Source: an uncultured Faecalibacterium sp.
GTDB taxonomy: Bacteria; Bacillota; Clostridia; Oscillospirales; Ruminococcaceae
Reading direction: 5' to 3'
DNA length: 11,146 bases
Assembly: GCA_937917475.1 (NCBI GenBank)
Contig: CALDNF010000242.1
Location: 1-11,146 of the forward strand
The notes below the pieces were generated by a model, which saw nothing but the letters and a program-made list of their open reading frames with translations, ran no database searches and was not told the origin of the DNA. The stretch's first letter is position 1, and the number at the start of each line of letters is the position of its first letter. The translations under genes and the position numbers were made by a program. Positions 1-6,428 of this stretch are shown here, piece by piece.

Positions 1-139
1 TGACACCGAACTTGATCAGATCGGGGTCAGAGCAGACGAAAGCCTTCTTGTAGCCACGGGCAGTCAGCTCAGGCACGATGTTCTCGATGGCACCGTGACC
101 ATGATAAGAGATGGTATTCAGAACGATACGATCAGCCAT
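1..139 (-). CDS. fucO: Lactaldehyde reductase / iron-dependent alcohol dehydrogenase, N-terminal part (runs off the window)
   Basis: Only the first 46 codons are present; the gene continues beyond base 1. The visible protein starts MADRIVLNTISYHGHGAIEN and continues with an ARGYKKAFVCSD segment. This matches the start of E. coli FucO in order and spacing (a MANRMILNE-like start, then RGYQKALIVTD). FucO-family enzymes (group III Fe-ADH) reduce lactaldehyde to 1,2-propanediol with NADH in the cytoplasm, and relatives act on other short aldehydes. The metal-binding histidines and the GGGS nucleotide motif would lie outside the window, so activity cannot be judged. The ATG is preceded by a strong GGAGGAAA site at about 147-154 with good spacing, which fixes the start. 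It has its own promoter (207-235). FucO is the best match, but another group III alcohol dehydrogenase is possible. Confidence 0.8.
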   Translation of the reverse strand, partial: MADRIVLNTISYHGHGAIENIVPELTARGYKKAFVCSDPDLIKFGV

Positions 140-171
140 AATAGAATTTCCTCCATTTTTTCCGTAACATG

Positions 172-192
172 GGCCCGAATGTATTCCGGGCC
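172..192 (-). promoter_or_regulatory. Inverted repeat in the leader of the fucO-like gene
   Basis: GGCCCG and CGGGCC arms face each other across about 9 bases, with a further AAT/ATT pairing beside a one-base bulge. It lies between the predicted transcription start and the ribosome site. It would form a GC-rich hairpin early in the messenger. There is no U-run after it, so it is not a classical terminator. It could be an RNA stability element or an operator; the function is unknown. Confidence 0.35.
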
Positions 193-206
193 GATTCTCT
201 GCAATA

Positions 207-235
207 ACTTTACCACATTGTTAAAAATCATTCAA
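207..235 (-). promoter_or_regulatory. Sigma-A-type promoter for the fucO-like gene
   Basis: Read on the minus strand, a TTGAAT -35 box (230-235) and a TAAAGT -10 box (207-212) are separated by exactly 17 bases. Transcription would start near 200, giving a leader of about 60 bases before the ATG at 139. The surrounding 200-310 stretch is AT-rich. A partial Rex-like sequence overlaps the spacer and -35 box (see findings). Confidence 0.6.
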
Positions 236-310
236 TGTAAAATTCTTACGATTTTAATGAATTTTTTATGCAGTGTAAAAAATAGCATGAAGGAATTGTA
301 CAAAATATAC

Positions 311-338
311 AAAAAACCGCCTCCCGAATGGGAAGCGG
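311..338 (-). terminator. Rho-independent terminator of the flavin lipoprotein gene
   Basis: In the minus-strand transcript, CCGCTTCCC pairs with GGGAGGCGG around a four-base loop (nine pairs, one of them G-U), followed directly by six U residues. The hairpin begins 18 bases after the lipoprotein stop codon. It separates that gene from the downstream fucO-like gene, which has its own promoter. Confidence 0.88.
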
Positions 339-356
339 CAAAGGGCAGATAAAAGC

Positions 357-1697
357 TTACTGTTTGGCAGCTTCGGCCAGAACACCCACATATTTTGCGG
401 TGTTGACCAGCGTTGCACCGGAAACGGCATCCACAGCCTTCTCATCCTGGCTCAGGGCCTCAGCGTCGGCAATGGTCATGCCGTCCACGTGATTCTGGAT
501 GGCGTTGTAGTTTGCATCAATGGCAACCGTGGAACCAGCATAGTCGGTCATCATTTTGCTGTAGATCTCGGTGTTGACCCGCTTGGAGACCAGAACCTGA
601 CCGTCAGCATAGCCTGCGGCAAAGTCAGAGTCGCTGTTGGGCACACCAACCACACCGGTGGAGGCATCCATGAACTGGAACTCGTCAATGTAGGTCAGAA
701 CGATGGTGTCACCGCTGGTGACGGCTGCGCCGGAGGTGAAGCAATTGGTGCCATTGGCGGCAGAATAGACCACGTTCAGCTTGAGGTCCTCAGAGCTGCC
801 GTTAAACTCGACAGCCTGCGTGCCCTGTGCGTTCTTGGCGGCATCCACAATGGCAGAGAGGTAGCCGGCAGTGTCCACCAGCGTTGCACCGGAAACAGCA
901 TCCACGGCCTCTGCACCCTTGGCGGCGGTCTCTTCCAGCTCAGAGATGGTCTTGCCCACCACAAAGCTCTGGATAGCGTCAAAGTTTGCGTCGATGGAAA
1001 CGGTGGAACCGCCCTTTTCAGCCATCATCTTGCTGTAGTAGTCCGCATTGACCCGCTTGGAGATCAGGACTTTGCCCTCGGCATAGCCTGCGCCGAAGTC
1101 GGAATCGCTATTGGGAAGAGGGGTCACGTCAGCATCGGAGCCGACGAACTGGAAGTCGTCAAGGTATGCGGCAAGGATCACGTCATCCTTTACCACGGCA
1201 ACGGCTTCGGTGAAGCACTTGGTGCCGTGTGCGGCAGCATAAGCCTGACCGATCTGGATGCCGCCCTCTACGGGGACGACAGCAGCAGGCTCAGCAGGAG
1301 CGGCGGAAGAGGCAGGGGCCTCTTCCTCAGTCAGTTCCACGCCAAGAGCGGCGGCAACGGCTTTCCGGACTGCCTTGCTGGTCACGGTAGCACCGGCCAC
1401 ACCGTCGATGTCGGGGCCGTTAGCGGCCTCGACCTGTGCGGCCAGCTCTTCCAGAGCGGCACCGCCGATGTTCTCGGTCTCATCGGGGCCTTCCAGTTTG
1501 CAGCTCTCAATGGAGCCATCCTCGGCCACGGTCAGAGTTGCAGTGACCGTGCCGCCAAAACCGTCGGCAGAGCCAGTCTTGGTCTCGCCGCTGGAAGCCG
1601 GGGCGGATTTTCCACCGCAGGCGGCCAGCAGAATGCCGACGATCAGGCTCATGGCAACGGCTGCGCTGATCTTGCGAACCATTTGCGATTTCATCAT
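357..1697 (-). CDS. Lipoprotein with three FMN-binding domains (PplA-like, predicted ApbE-flavinylated)
   Basis: This 446-residue protein is probably a cell-surface electron carrier. It starts with a lipoprotein signal peptide: K/R residues, a hydrophobic stretch 12-24, and lipobox LAAC with Cys27 as the lipidation site. Residues 28-47 form a Ser/Gly/Ala/Lys spacer. Residues about 48-118 look like a compact FMN-bind domain with DGVAGAT (98-104). An Ala/Glu/Pro linker (124-144) leads to two long, mutually similar domains, about 146-290 and 306-446. These share PNSDSDF, SKRVN, YSKMM, GSTV-IDAN and end in DAVSGAT (266-272 and 423-429). D-x-x-S/T-G-A-T is the motif whose Thr receives FMN from the flavin transferase ApbE, so Thr272 and Thr429 are strong candidates and Thr104 a weaker one (Ala replaces Ser/Thr). 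The long domains resemble the Listeria extracellular-electron-transfer lipoprotein PplA; that assignment is from memory of the family. AAAGGAGA lies 8 bases before the first ATG; the second ATG follows immediately. No ApbE, Ndh2 or EetA/B gene is in the window. Confidence 0.88.
   Translation of the reverse strand: MMKSQMVRKISAAVAMSLIVGILLAACGGKSAPASSGETKTGSADGFGGTVTATLTVAEDGSIESCKLEGPDETENIGGAALEELAAQVEAANGPDIDGVAGATVTSKAVRKAVAAALGVELTEEEAPASSAAPAEPAAVVPVEGGIQIGQAYAAAHGTKCFTEAVAVVKDDVILAAYLDDFQFVGSDADVTPLPNSDSDFGAGYAEGKVLISKRVNADYYSKMMAEKGGSTVSIDANFDAIQSFVVGKTISELEETAAKGAEAVDAVSGATLVDTAGYLSAIVDAAKNAQGTQAVEFNGSSEDLKLNVVYSAANGTNCFTSGAAVTSGDTIVLTYIDEFQFMDASTGVVGVPNSDSDFAAGYADGQVLVSKRVNTEIYSKMMTDYAGSTVAIDANYNAIQNHVDGMTIADAEALSQDEKAVDAVSGATLVNTAKYVGVLAEAAKQ
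360..1262 (-). repeat. Tandem coding duplication inside the lipoprotein gene
   Basis: Two copies of an approximately 140-145-codon unit lie at 360-782 and 828-1262, joined by a short linker. Equivalent codons around the SGAT motifs are exactly 157 codons (471 bases) apart. DNA identity is high around that motif: 877-910 and 406-439 differ at only a couple of bases. Elsewhere the copies are diverged, so this looks like an old duplication with strong constraint at the flavin-attachment segment. Confidence 0.8.
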
Positions 1698-1779
1698 GAG
1701 TGATTCTCCTTTTTCTTCCTGTGTTTTTTCTTCTCATCCGGAGCACTCCGCAGAAGGGACAGCACCAGAATGTTTCTAT

Positions 1780-1809
1780 AGGTTAACATATGAGAACGAT
1801 TCCTGTCAA
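1780..1809 (-). promoter_or_regulatory. Promoter for the flavin lipoprotein gene
   Basis: On the minus strand a perfect TTGACA -35 box (1804-1809) is followed after 18 bases by TAACCT (1780-1785), which is preceded by a TG, as in extended -10 promoters. The -10 box itself is weak (3 of 6 consensus bases), so the exact -10 is uncertain. The leader would be about 75 bases and contains a small CGGAG-CA-CTCCG inverted repeat near 1739-1750. Confidence 0.5.
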
Positions 1810-1837
1810 TAGACAAATCCCCGGATGTGTGAGAATG

Positions 1838-1853
1838 GCAAAGATTTCTTTGC
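1838..1853. promoter_or_regulatory. Perfect dyad GCAAAG-ATTT-CTTTGC beside the glpK promoter
   Basis: Two perfect six-base arms are separated by four bases. The dyad ends just before the -35 position of the glpK promoter and lies about 30 bases behind the -35 box of the divergent lipoprotein gene. Symmetry and position fit a binding site for a dimeric regulator. It does not match the CcpA cre consensus. The regulator is unknown. Confidence 0.4.
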
Positions 1854-1882
1854 TTTTCTTTCCCGGTGGGATTTGGTATACT
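1854..1882 (+). promoter_or_regulatory. Extended -10 promoter for glpK
   Basis: TATACT at 1877-1882 matches five of six consensus bases and is preceded by TGG, an extended -10. The -35 region 17 bases upstream (TTTTCT, 1854-1859) is poor, as is usual for extended -10 promoters. Transcription would start near 1889, leaving a leader of about 30 bases. This contains AGGAGG at 1906-1911, 8 bases before the ATG. Confidence 0.6.
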
Positions 1883-1919
1883 GGTGGCAATCAGATTCGG
1901 ATTTCAGGAGGAAACGCTT

Positions 1920-3407
1920 ATGCCAAAGTACATCCTCGCCCTTGATCAGGGCACCACCAGCTCCCGGGCTATCCTGTTTGACCAGCAGCAGAATATCGTG
2001 GCCGTCAGCCAGAAGGAGTTTACCCAGTTTTACCCCAGGGAGGGCTGGGTGGAGCACAACCCCATGGAGATCTGGTCCAGCCAGTACGCCGTGATGATGG
2101 AGGTGATCGCCCAGAGCAACATCCGGGCCGCAGACATCGCCGCCGTTGGTATTACCAATCAGCGGGAAACCACGATCCTGTGGGATAAAAATACCGGAGC
2201 ACCCATCTATAACGCCATCGTCTGGCAATGCCGCCGCACAGCCCCCATCGTGGACAGACTGGTGGCGCAGGGCCTTGGAGACCATATCCGGCAGACCACC
2301 GGCCTTGTGCCGGATGCCTATTTTTCGGCCACAAAGATCCGATGGATCCTTGATCAGGTGCCCGGTGCACAGGAGCGGGCGGAAAAGGGGGAGATCCTCT
2401 TCGGCACCGTGGACAGCTGGCTGCTCTGGAAACTGACCGGAGGGTCTGTCCACGCCACCGACCGCACCAACGCCTCCCGCACCATGCTGTTCGATATCCA
2501 TAAGCTGGATTGGGACGAGACCCTGCTGCAGGCGTTGAACATCCCACGGGCCATGCTGCCTGCGGTGCGCTCTTCCAGCGAAATTTACGGCACCACGGAA
2601 ATTCAGGGTGTGCAGGTGCCCATTGCGGGCATTGCAGGCGACCAGCAGGCGGCTCTGTTTGGTCAGACCTGTTTTGCCCCCGGCGAGGCCAAAAATACCT
2701 ATGGCACCGGCTGCTTTTTGCTGATGAACACCGGCGAAACACCCTGTGAGAGCCGGAACGGTCTGGTGACCACCCTTGCAGCTACGCCCCAAGGCAGCGT
2801 CCAGTATGCGCTGGAAGGCTCGGTGTTCGTGGGCGGCGCAGTCATCCAGTGGCTCCGGGATGAGCTTCGGCTCTTCAGCGAGAGCCGGGATGCGGAATAT
2901 TACGCCCAGAAGGTGCCGGACAACGGCGGGGTCTATCTGGTGCCCGCCTTCACCGGTCTGGGAGCTCCCAACTGGGATATGCGGGCCCGGGGCTGTATCG
3001 TAGGCATTACCCGGGGCACCCGGCGGGAGCACATCATCCGGGCGGCACAGGAGTCCATTGCTTATCAGGTGGCGGACCTTGTGCAGGCCATGGAGGCCGA
3101 TACCGGGCTCCGGCTCACAGCTCTGCGGGCGGACGGCGGAGCCAGCCGGGACAAGTTCCTGATGCAATTTCAGGCAGATATCATCGGCTGCAGAGTCCGC
3201 CGTCCGGTCATCCGGGAGACGACGGCTCTGGGAGCTGCCTATCTGGCCGGCCTTGCGGTGGGGGTCTGGAAGGACCCGGAAGAGCTGAAATCTCTCTGGA
3301 ACTGTGAAGTGGAGTACACTCCGGCCATGGAGAAAACTCAGCGGGAAAAGCTGCTGCATCAGTGGCATCGTGCTGTGGAGCGCAGCCGGGACTGGGCCGA
3401 GGAATAA
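1920..3407 (+). CDS. glpK: Glycerol kinase
   Basis: This 495-residue cytoplasmic FGGY-family kinase phosphorylates glycerol with ATP to sn-glycerol 3-phosphate, the entry step of glycerol use and a supply of lipid precursor. Length is normal for the family (about 495-505). Visible motifs: DQGTTSSRA (9-17, phosphate loop), NQRETT (80-85, with the glycerol-contacting Arg82 and Glu83), Trp102, Tyr134, GIAGDQQAALFGQ (237-249) with Asp241 as the expected catalytic base, NTYGTGCF (259-266), and DGGASRDKFLMQFQAD (405-420), the C-terminal FGGY signature. The ATG at 1920 is chosen because AGGAGG lies 8 bases upstream; an in-frame GTG at 1866 overlaps the promoter and is rejected. The gene stands alone between its own promoter and terminator, with no glpF, glpD or glpO beside it. 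The segment 219-233 lacks the PTS-phosphorylated histidine known from Enterococcus and Bacillus GlpK. It also lacks the E. coli GKGGTR loop that binds fructose 1,6-bisphosphate. Confidence 0.97.
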   Translation: MPKYILALDQGTTSSRAILFDQQQNIVAVSQKEFTQFYPREGWVEHNPMEIWSSQYAVMMEVIAQSNIRAADIAAVGITNQRETTILWDKNTGAPIYNAIVWQCRRTAPIVDRLVAQGLGDHIRQTTGLVPDAYFSATKIRWILDQVPGAQERAEKGEILFGTVDSWLLWKLTGGSVHATDRTNASRTMLFDIHKLDWDETLLQALNIPRAMLPAVRSSSEIYGTTEIQGVQVPIAGIAGDQQAALFGQTCFAPGEAKNTYGTGCFLLMNTGETPCESRNGLVTTLAATPQGSVQYALEGSVFVGGAVIQWLRDELRLFSESRDAEYYAQKVPDNGGVYLVPAFTGLGAPNWDMRARGCIVGITRGTRREHIIRAAQESIAYQVADLVQAMEADTGLRLTALRADGGASRDKFLMQFQADIIGCRVRRPVIRETTALGAAYLAGLAVGVWKDPEELKSLWNCEVEYTPAMEKTQREKLLHQWHRAVERSRDWAEE

Positions 3408-3429
3408 ACAAGAAAAGGCATCAAGACGC

Positions 3430-3467
3430 AAAAAAGCCTGCCGGAAGCAAAACCGGCAGGCTTTTTT
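3430..3467. terminator. Bidirectional terminator between glpK and the GDSL hydrolase gene
   Basis: Nine perfect GC-rich pairs (GCCTGCCGG at 3436-3444 with CCGGCAGGC at 3453-3461) enclose an eight-base loop. The stem is flanked by six A on the left and six T on the right, so it ends transcripts on both strands. It sits 22 bases after the glpK stop and 9 bases beyond the stop of the convergent minus-strand gene. Confidence 0.95.
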
Positions 3468-3475
3468 ATGTAAGA

Positions 3476-4642
3476 TCAGGTGTGGCTCTTCTGGTAGGTC
3501 TTGATGGCCTTGGAGATCTGGCGGGCGATGTACTTATGGCCTGCGGGGGTGGGGTGGCCGTCCACAACGGTCTGAGTCCAGGGGATGCCCACATAGGTCA
3601 AGTCATAGACGCTGGCAAGCTCCTTCTCGTACTTGTTCATCTTGTTGAAGTAGCTGCTCCAGCAGGACAGCAGAGGCACGGGGTTGGTGTAGCCCAGCAG
3701 GATGATCTGTGCATCGGGATTGATCTTCCGGATCTCTTCCACGACGGTGCGCAGGTTGGAAGAAGCATTGGGGTAAGCTTCCTTACAGATGTCGTTCATG
3801 CCGGTGGTCAGCAGCTTCCAGGTGGCGTTGATCTCTTCGTTGGTCAGCTGGAACTTCTTCAGGCTCTTGGACAGGGCATTGAAGGTCTCACTGTCCAGCT
3901 TGCGCAGGTTGCCGCTCAGCACCACGGATGCCAGATCCTCGCTCTTCCAGTTGGTGGCGTTGCCCAGTGCCACGATGCAGGGCACCAGAGCGTCGTTGGA
4001 GCCAATCTGGATGGAGATCACGTCGGCTTTGCTGATGTAATCCCGGAACTGAGGGTAATTGTACTCGCAACCGGAGAGCATATTCATGCTGGACATCTTG
4101 CCATCCCGCACCATTTCCACCAGATCGCTGCTCATCAGAGCGGGCAGACCCAGATTGATGGCGTGCTGACGGTCCAGATCAAAGGTCTTGCCCACCTGTG
4201 CTACATAGCACTGATCGGGGTAGCCCTCAAAATTGTAGGCCACGTCCAGATCCATCAGAGAAGTGCCGTACTGGACATTCACCAGACCCACGCCGGAGCA
4301 GATGCTGTCGCCAAGAGCAACGTAGGTAAAGGAATTTTTTGTATCGGCGGGTTCTGCGCTCTCGGCAGCGGTCTTACTCTCAGCGGCAGGTTCAGCAGCG
4401 GGAGCAGCTGCCTCGGAAGAAGCAGCCGGGGCCTCAGAAGAGGCAGCAGACTCAGAAGCGGAAGGCAGAACGATGACCAGATCACCCTCGGCGTTCTCCT
4501 CTTCGGAGACGGTTTCGGTGGAAGCGGAAGCTTCGGGCAGGGTTTCTGGTTCAGCATCGCCCTCGGCAGCAAATGCCGGGACACTGAGAGCGGAGAAGAT
4601 CAGTGCAGCCGACAGGGCCAGACTGACGATTTTCTTGTTCAT
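3476..4642 (-). CDS. Secreted GDSL/SGNH-family hydrolase (esterase/lipase type)
   Basis: This 388-residue protein has a Sec signal peptide: MNKK, a hydrophobic stretch 5-21, and likely signal peptidase I cleavage after AFA (23-25). A low-complexity Ala/Glu/Ser/Thr/Pro segment (about 27-101) follows, probably an extended surface linker. The SGNH catalytic domain runs from about 104 to 382: block I ALGDSICSG (109-117) with nucleophile Ser113, block III GSND (214-217), and block V DGHPTPAGH (361-369) with Asp361 and His363. SGNH enzymes cleave ester bonds in lipids, acetylated glycans or similar substrates; the substrate here cannot be read. The start is the ATG at 4642, because AAAGGAAA lies just upstream and a signal peptide begins there; 23 further in-frame codons upstream overlap the previous gene. 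It follows the acyl ligase gene by 22 bases and probably shares its transcript, which ends at the 3430-3467 terminator. The Asp-His spacing in block V is one residue shorter than the commoner DxxH. There is no visible cell-wall anchor. Confidence 0.88.
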   Translation of the reverse strand: MNKKIVSLALSAALIFSALSVPAFAAEGDAEPETLPEASASTETVSEEENAEGDLVIVLPSASESAASSEAPAASSEAAAPAAEPAAESKTAAESAEPADTKNSFTYVALGDSICSGVGLVNVQYGTSLMDLDVAYNFEGYPDQCYVAQVGKTFDLDRQHAINLGLPALMSSDLVEMVRDGKMSSMNMLSGCEYNYPQFRDYISKADVISIQIGSNDALVPCIVALGNATNWKSEDLASVVLSGNLRKLDSETFNALSKSLKKFQLTNEEINATWKLLTTGMNDICKEAYPNASSNLRTVVEEIRKINPDAQIILLGYTNPVPLLSCWSSYFNKMNKYEKELASVYDLTYVGIPWTQTVVDGHPTPAGHKYIARQISKAIKTYQKSHT

Positions 4643-4664
4643 GATATGGTTTCCTTTCTTCTCA

Positions 4665-6401
4665 TCAATAATCGCGGGGGCTGATCTCCTGCTCCAGCGT
4701 GCGGTAGTCAAATTTTGCAGCCGCAGTCAGGGGCATTTCGGGCAGAACTTTGTAGGCAACGGGCTGCACGTATTCCGGCAGTTCCTCGGCGCACATCTTC
4801 CGCAGCTCGCTGATGATCTGCTTTTTCTTGCGGGAAGCAGCAGCGGCGGGGGTGAGCACGATATACACAAAGGGGAGCCGGCCCTGCACATGGTCTTTGT
4901 CCACACAGCCCACCACCGAGCACTGATGCACGGCGGGATGCTGACTGATGACATTTTCGATCATGGAGGGGAAGATCTTAAAGCCGTCATGGCGGATGAT
5001 GAGACGTTTGATGCGGGAATCCAGGAAGACGTAGCCGTCCTCATCCAGATAGCCGATGTCTCCGGTGTGGACCCAGATCCGTCCATCGGGGTGCTTGCGC
5101 AGGATCATGGCGGTCTCATCGGGCTTGTTGTAATAGCCCTTCATGACACCGGGGCCGGAGATGCACAGCTCACCCCGCTGACCGATGGGCAGCTCCTTAT
5201 CGGTGCCGGGCTCGAAGACGGCTACCAGCGTGCCCACCAGCGGGATGCCCACACTGCCGGGCTTGTTGTTGAAGCCGCCCGCAGCAGTGGCAGCGGAAGA
5301 GACCTCGGTCATGCCGTAGCCCTTTGCCAGCGGATATTTCACACCATGGGCGGCAAGGAACTCATTGACGACGTGCTCTGCGCCCTGCGCAATGGCATCG
5401 CCGCCGGCGGCATAGTTCCGGATGAAGGAGAGGTCTTTGTCCTTCAGCTTGGGGTCTGCGGCCATCTGCTGATAATGGGCCGGAACGCCGAACATATGCT
5501 CAGGCTTATACTTGAGGATCAGGCTGCCCAGTTTGGCGGGGTCCAGATTGGGGATGATGATGACGGTAAGCCCCAGCACCAGCGGCAGATGCACGCCGCA
5601 GGCATAGCCGTAGGCGATGAAGGGAGGCATGATGTTCATCAGGTGCTGTCCCCGGGAGAACAGATTGTCATAGGCGGCAAACTGCTGCGCAATGGCGTTG
5701 AAGTTCTGGTCGGTGAGCATGACGCCCTTGGGGGAGCCGGTGGTACCGCCGGTATGGACTACCACGCAGGCGTGGTCCGGGTCATAGGGCTCGGCGGCGG
5801 TGCTGGAATTTTTGCCTTCCTCGATCATCTGCTTCCAGTGGATGACGTTGGAATCGTAGCGGTTCCGGTCCGGACTGGTCAGCTTGTAGCCAATGGCCAT
5901 GGGCAGGGGCAGAGAATCGGCAGGGGAAAGCACCACCACACGCTCCACATGCGTGCGCTTTGCGGCATTGCGGCAACGGTCATAGACCACGTTCAGGCAG
6001 AGCAGCAGGTGGGAATCCACCTCTTCGATGTATTCCCGGATGCCCTCCTCGCTGTAGCGGGGGTCCACCAGATTGAGGGTGGCACCGATGAGGTCTGCGG
6101 CATAGAACGCATAGATGACCTCCGGCGTCATGACGCTGACCACTGTGGCAATATCACCCTTCTTCATGCCCAGCGCACGGAAGGCGGCGGCTGTCTTTTT
6201 GACATTGACGATAAAATCAGCATAGGTGATTTTCCGGCCGTAATATTCCAGTGCGGCGGAACCGAGATGATTCTTGTTCTGCTGGCAGACATATTCAAAT
6301 GCAGAGCACTCCGGCAGGGGCTGGTCGATGAAGCGGGGATCGTAATATTTCATCCAGGGGCGTGCCTGAGAGGCGTAAAGACCGTTCTGTTCCATTGTCA
6401 T
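4665..6401 (-). CDS. AMP-dependent acyl-CoA synthetase / acyl-adenylating ligase
   Basis: This 578-residue cytoplasmic enzyme of the ANL superfamily activates a carboxylic acid with ATP to an acyl-adenylate, usually followed by transfer to CoA. Motifs in order: HTGGTTGSPKG (216-226, the phosphate loop), MPPFIAYG (258-265), GYGMTE (361-366), VHTGDIGYLDEDGY (444-457) with Asp448 expected to contact the ribose hydroxyls, the hinge and C-domain start IKRLIIRHDGFKIFP (464-478), and a C-terminal PLTAAAKFD (557-565) with Lys563 as the likely catalytic lysine. Ala562 stands where most relatives have Gly. Length fits acyl-CoA synthetases; a fatty or other medium/long acid is likely but cannot be proved. 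It is the first gene of a two-gene unit with the secreted GDSL hydrolase, so uptake and activation of acids released outside is one reading. The start at 6401 has AAGGA about 13 bases upstream; an in-frame ATG two codons later is farther still. The promoter lies at 6477-6505. Confidence 0.92.
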   Translation of the reverse strand: MTMEQNGLYASQARPWMKYYDPRFIDQPLPECSAFEYVCQQNKNHLGSAALEYYGRKITYADFIVNVKKTAAAFRALGMKKGDIATVVSVMTPEVIYAFYAADLIGATLNLVDPRYSEEGIREYIEEVDSHLLLCLNVVYDRCRNAAKRTHVERVVVLSPADSLPLPMAIGYKLTSPDRNRYDSNVIHWKQMIEEGKNSSTAAEPYDPDHACVVVHTGGTTGSPKGVMLTDQNFNAIAQQFAAYDNLFSRGQHLMNIMPPFIAYGYACGVHLPLVLGLTVIIIPNLDPAKLGSLILKYKPEHMFGVPAHYQQMAADPKLKDKDLSFIRNYAAGGDAIAQGAEHVVNEFLAAHGVKYPLAKGYGMTEVSSAATAAGGFNNKPGSVGIPLVGTLVAVFEPGTDKELPIGQRGELCISGPGVMKGYYNKPDETAMILRKHPDGRIWVHTGDIGYLDEDGYVFLDSRIKRLIIRHDGFKIFPSMIENVISQHPAVHQCSVVGCVDKDHVQGRLPFVYIVLTPAAAASRKKKQIISELRKMCAEELPEYVQPVAYKVLPEMPLTAAAKFDYRTLEQEISPRDY

Positions 6402-6428
6402 GTATTAATTTCATTCCTTTTTATTTGG

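Noticed and set aside
95..352. Plus-strand open frame of 85 codons across the fucO leader and intergenic region
   Set aside because: It overlaps the fucO start, its promoter and a terminator of the opposite strand, has no ribosome site, and its protein is unlike any family I know.
489..1703. 404-codon plus-strand open frame opposite the flavin lipoprotein
   Set aside because: It is a mirror of a codon-biased, GC-rich gene. It is His/Gly/Val-rich with no recognisable domain, and the opposite strand has a signal peptide, repeated domains, a ribosome site and a terminator.
1739..1750. CGGAG-CA-CTCCG palindrome in the lipoprotein leader
   Set aside because: The two-base loop cannot fold as drawn and the five-base arms are short; it is not strong enough to list as a separate regulatory element.
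1866..1919. In-frame GTG extension of glpK
   Set aside because: It would start within the promoter region and before the transcription start; AGGAGG precedes the ATG at 1920, and GlpK proteins begin at that point.
1806..3431. 541-codon minus-strand open frame opposite glpK
   Set aside because: glpK on the plus strand is unambiguous. The antisense frame has no recognisable motif and runs through the glpK promoter.
4643..4711. In-frame upstream extension of the GDSL hydrolase
   Set aside because: It would place 23 charged residues before a signal peptide, overlap the ligase gene, and ignore the ribosome site just before 4642.
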